Part shown: piece by piece, positions 63,573-64,000 of the stretch | Layout: each line of letters begins with the position of its first letter | Numbering within the stretch: the stretch's first letter is position 1 | Assembly: GCF_001647285.1 (NCBI RefSeq) | Contig: NZ_LRML01000006.1 | Span: 124,001-188,000, forward strand | Source of the DNA: Rufibacter roseus | GTDB taxonomy: Bacteria > Bacteroidota > Bacteroidia > Cytophagales > Hymenobacteraceae | Direction: 5' to 3' | Length of the DNA: 64,000 nucleotides | The notes under the pieces: model-generated | Told to the model about the DNA's origin: nothing | The model's database searches: none | The model's input: only the letters and a program-made list of their open reading frames with translations | Program-made: the position numbers and the translations under genes

Positions 63573-64000
63573 GTTTCTGTAGGGGTTGCGGGTGGAAGAA
63601 ATGATTGAGGGGGCCGTGACCTTCGCCGGTTTTCACGTCCTTGCCTTGGTCAATGGCCTCGTACACGTAGGCACGGGCTTGCGCAATGGCGTGGGTGATG
63701 GGGAAACCCAAGCTCAGGTACGCCGCAATGGCTGAGGAAAGCGTGCAACCGGTGCCATGCGTGTTCTGGCTCTGGATTGCTTCTGATTCAAACACCTGCA
63801 CCTCTCCGTGCTGCGGCTGGTACACATCATACAGCCGTGGGCCTTGCAGGTGACCTCCCTTCAACAGCACCGATCCGCAGCCTGTCTGCAGAATTTTCTG
63901 AGCCGCTATTTTCATCTCGTCCACGTTCCGGATTTCTAGGTCACTCAGGATATTTGCCTCGTCTAGATTAGGCGTAGCCACCAGGGCCAGCGGAAAAAGT
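63559..64000 (-). CDS. thiD: Hydroxymethylpyrimidine/phosphomethylpyrimidine kinase, partial
   Basis: Phosphorylates HMP and HMP-P in thiamine synthesis. Only the C-terminal ~147 residues are in the window; the frame stays open to the right edge, with PLALVATPNLDEANILSDLE near the break. Ribokinase-fold marks: VLLKGGHLQGPRLYDV and the anion-hole/catalytic segment NTHGTGCTLSSAIAAYLSLG. With tenA it forms a thiamine salvage unit; other thi genes may lie to the right. Confidence 0.95.
   Translation of the reverse strand, partial: LFPLALVATPNLDEANILSDLEIRNVDEMKIAAQKILQTGCGSVLLKGGHLQGPRLYDVYQPQHGEVQVFESEAIQSQNTHGTGCTLSSAIAAYLSLGFPITHAIAQARAYVYEAIDQGKDVKTGEGHGPLNHFFHPQPLQKHELE

Overview
The window is chromosomal DNA of a Bacteroidota bacterium, most likely order Cytophagales, family Hymenobacteraceae (a Rufibacter/Pontibacter-like organism). 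Reasons seen in the sequence: a secreted protein ending in a type IX secretion (Por) sorting domain, a GldN-like secreted protein, a TamL-type lipoprotein, an ECF sigma / anti-sigma pair, a fused E1 alpha-beta dehydrogenase, and promoters of the Bacteroidota form (TTTG, 19 bp, TAnnTTTG). The genus is an inference. Most genes are ordinary housekeeping genes with moderate G+C; one block (about 1101-2090) is clearly more AT-rich and looks acquired.

Layout. 1-305: repeat-rich non-coding DNA. 306-3269: thyA, an AT-rich GIY-YIG gene, and an MFS transporter that appears to have lost its start codon. 3508-5910: proB-proA (proline synthesis). 5993-8499: a membrane-anchored hypothetical protein, a peptidoglycan amidase-type lipoprotein and nicotinamidase pncA. 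8669-12247: a TPR histidine kinase facing pncB, the second enzyme of the same NAD salvage route as pncA. 12585-16821: small membrane protein, M19 dipeptidase lipoprotein, class IV aminotransferase, dprA, MerR regulator. 17092-22588: alaS, gatB, a TlpA-like thioredoxin lipoprotein. 22685-24569: a possible replisome psi-like protein, acyl-CoA thioesterase, pcm. 24831-30717: sugar-phosphate transferase, ribE, PAP2 phosphatase, hemF, fused E1. 30823-34390: TamL-like protein, a SpoU methyltransferase, a zf-TFIIB protein. 34598-37117: ECF sigma, anti-sigma and outer-membrane protein operon. 37449-39325: rhodanese lipoprotein and GldN-like protein. 39717-45457: a complete seven-gene Mrp Na+/H+ antiporter operon (mrpABCDEFG, minus strand) with its promoter. 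45732-50400: T9SS cargo protein, CoA-binding protein, FAD oxidoreductase, tryptophan dioxygenase. 50646-55191: sdaAB, tolC-like, periplasmic adaptor, gpsA. 55378-57913: maf, DUF1015, pdxH. 58244-61426: yqgE, a DUF349 repeat protein, tRNA-Thr. 61427-64000: a MITE-like element, small ORFs, cspA and the thiD-tenA thiamine salvage pair, with thiD cut by the right edge.

The most notable content is non-coding. (i) At least 20 copies of a ~40-bp palindrome (core CTGTTTTnGGCCTGTTTT facing its complement) sit between genes, including most tail-to-tail junctions, and their outer stems vary together. (ii) A second class consists of arrays of 7-bp units. Several are exactly 35 bp (five heptads), each locus has its own heptamer, and many occur as inverted pairs; one lies over the start of dprA. 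(iii) A 218-bp element with 37-bp terminal inverted repeats and four inner hairpins follows the tRNA gene. These elements look like an active, patterned intergenic repeat system and are the best candidates for something undescribed here.
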